NCBI GenBank assembly: GCA_913045415.1
Contig: CAJWPW010000051.1
Coordinates: 1-7,162, forward strand
DNA: 7,162 bases
Direction of reading: 5' to 3'
DNA from: an uncultured Fidelibacterota bacterium
GTDB lineage: Bacteria; Marinisomatota; Marinisomatia; Marinisomatales; UBA1611
The position numbers and the translations under genes were made by a program. Shown piece after piece: positions 6,732 to 7,162 of this stretch (the first letter of the stretch is position 1; each line of letters begins with the position of its first letter). The notes under the pieces are model-generated. The model searched no databases and was not told the origin of the DNA. It saw nothing but the letters and a program-made list of their open reading frames with translations.

Positions 6732-7162
6732 TTACTCTTCCCCAATATCTTCATTCCATATTTCAGAATTATCCTTGATGTAATTTGCAAGCATAGAAAT
6801 ACAGTCATCAGAATTAAGATCAATAATTTCAACGCCATTTTGCTTTAACCATTCTACTCCGCCGGAAAAATTAACCGATTCACCTACAATAACTGTTTTA
6901 ATTTTAAACTGCCGAATCAATCCGCTACAATACCAGCATGGCGCTAAGGTTGTGACCATGATAATATTTGAATAGGATAGCTGCCTGCCAGCATCCCGGA
7001 ATGCATCCGTCTCGCCATGGACAGAAGGGTCATCATTCTGGATACGCCTGTTTCGCCCTTTTCCCAATAAAGTCCCATTAGTTGAAAACAAGGCGGCACC
7101 AATAGGAATTCCGCCCTCTTTTAGGCCTTTTTGTGCCTGTTGGATTGCAGTGTTTAGCATTA
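6732..7162 (-). CDS. Cytosine deaminase, yeast Fcy1-like (CDA fold), probably 5'-partial at window edge
   Basis: Zinc hydrolase expected to deaminate cytosine to uracil in pyrimidine salvage, in the cytoplasm. Numbering from the ATG at 7160: GGIPIGAAL (16-24), HGE with zinc ligand His48 and proton-shuttle Glu50, and APCWYC with zinc ligands Cys75 and Cys78. Beyond the general deaminase motifs it matches yeast cytosine deaminase specifically: GRNRR (Asn37, equivalent to substrate-binding Asn51), VGESVNF (Phe98, equivalent to Phe114) and the C-terminal WNEDIGE (Trp135 and Asp138, equivalent to Trp152 and Asp155). The Phe153 equivalent is Asn136. This argues against TadA-type tRNA adenosine deaminase or guanine deaminase, though a different small base substrate is possible. 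The ATG falls inside the first helix as aligned with relatives, and the frame runs on to the window edge, so several N-terminal codons are probably missing. The stop TAA is followed at once by the transposase remnant; no terminator is seen. Confidence 0.9.
   Translation of the reverse strand, partial: MLNTAIQQAQKGLKEGGIPIGAALFSTNGTLLGKGRNRRIQNDDPSVHGETDAFRDAGRQLSYSNIIMVTTLAPCWYCSGLIRQFKIKTVIVGESVNFSGGVEWLKQNGVEIIDLNSDDCISMLANYIKDNSEIWNEDIGEE

Overview
The window looks like chromosomal DNA of an AT-rich Gram-negative bacterium, most plausibly in or near the Bacteroidota/FCB group (for example a marine or environmental lineage). The clues are the AT-rich codon use, two predicted lipoprotein precursors carrying carbohydrate enzymes, and an aldose epimerase with a lipoprotein-type leader. 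The phylum is an inference and is not fixed by any marker gene here.

Layout: (1) Positions 1-1959, plus strand: the 3' part of a GH63/MGH1-like (alpha/alpha)6 glycoside hydrolase, cut off by the window edge. (2) Positions 1977-3095, minus strand: an exported, probably lipid-anchored aldose 1-epimerase (GalM family), convergent with the first gene and 17 bp from it. (3) Positions 3109-6465, minus strand: a large probable lipoprotein of 1118 residues with a GATase1/ThuA-like N-terminal domain, a beta-sandwich, an (alpha/alpha)6 domain of the glycogen-debranching-enzyme C-terminal type, and a beta-rich tail. It lies 13 bp upstream of the epimerase, so the two form an operon read right to left. 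(4) Positions 6466-6731: the upstream region of that operon, which holds the broken 3' end of an ISXO2-like (IS1595-family) transposase, repeated GGGTAAAGT motifs that may be IS ends, and nested inverted repeats. (5) Positions 6732-7162, minus strand: a cytosine deaminase closely resembling the yeast Fcy1 type, probably missing a few N-terminal codons beyond the window edge.

Together, genes 1-3 look like a small saccharide-degradation locus. Two different (alpha/alpha)6 hydrolases would release sugar from an alpha-glucan or related oligosaccharide, and an envelope-located mutarotase would re-equilibrate the anomer of the freed sugar. No transporter (SusC/D or ABC) or regulator is visible, so the substrate stays open. 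The cytosine deaminase is a pyrimidine-salvage gene with no obvious link to the sugar genes; the transposase scar lies exactly between the two groups and suggests a past insertion and deletion event joined or reshaped them.
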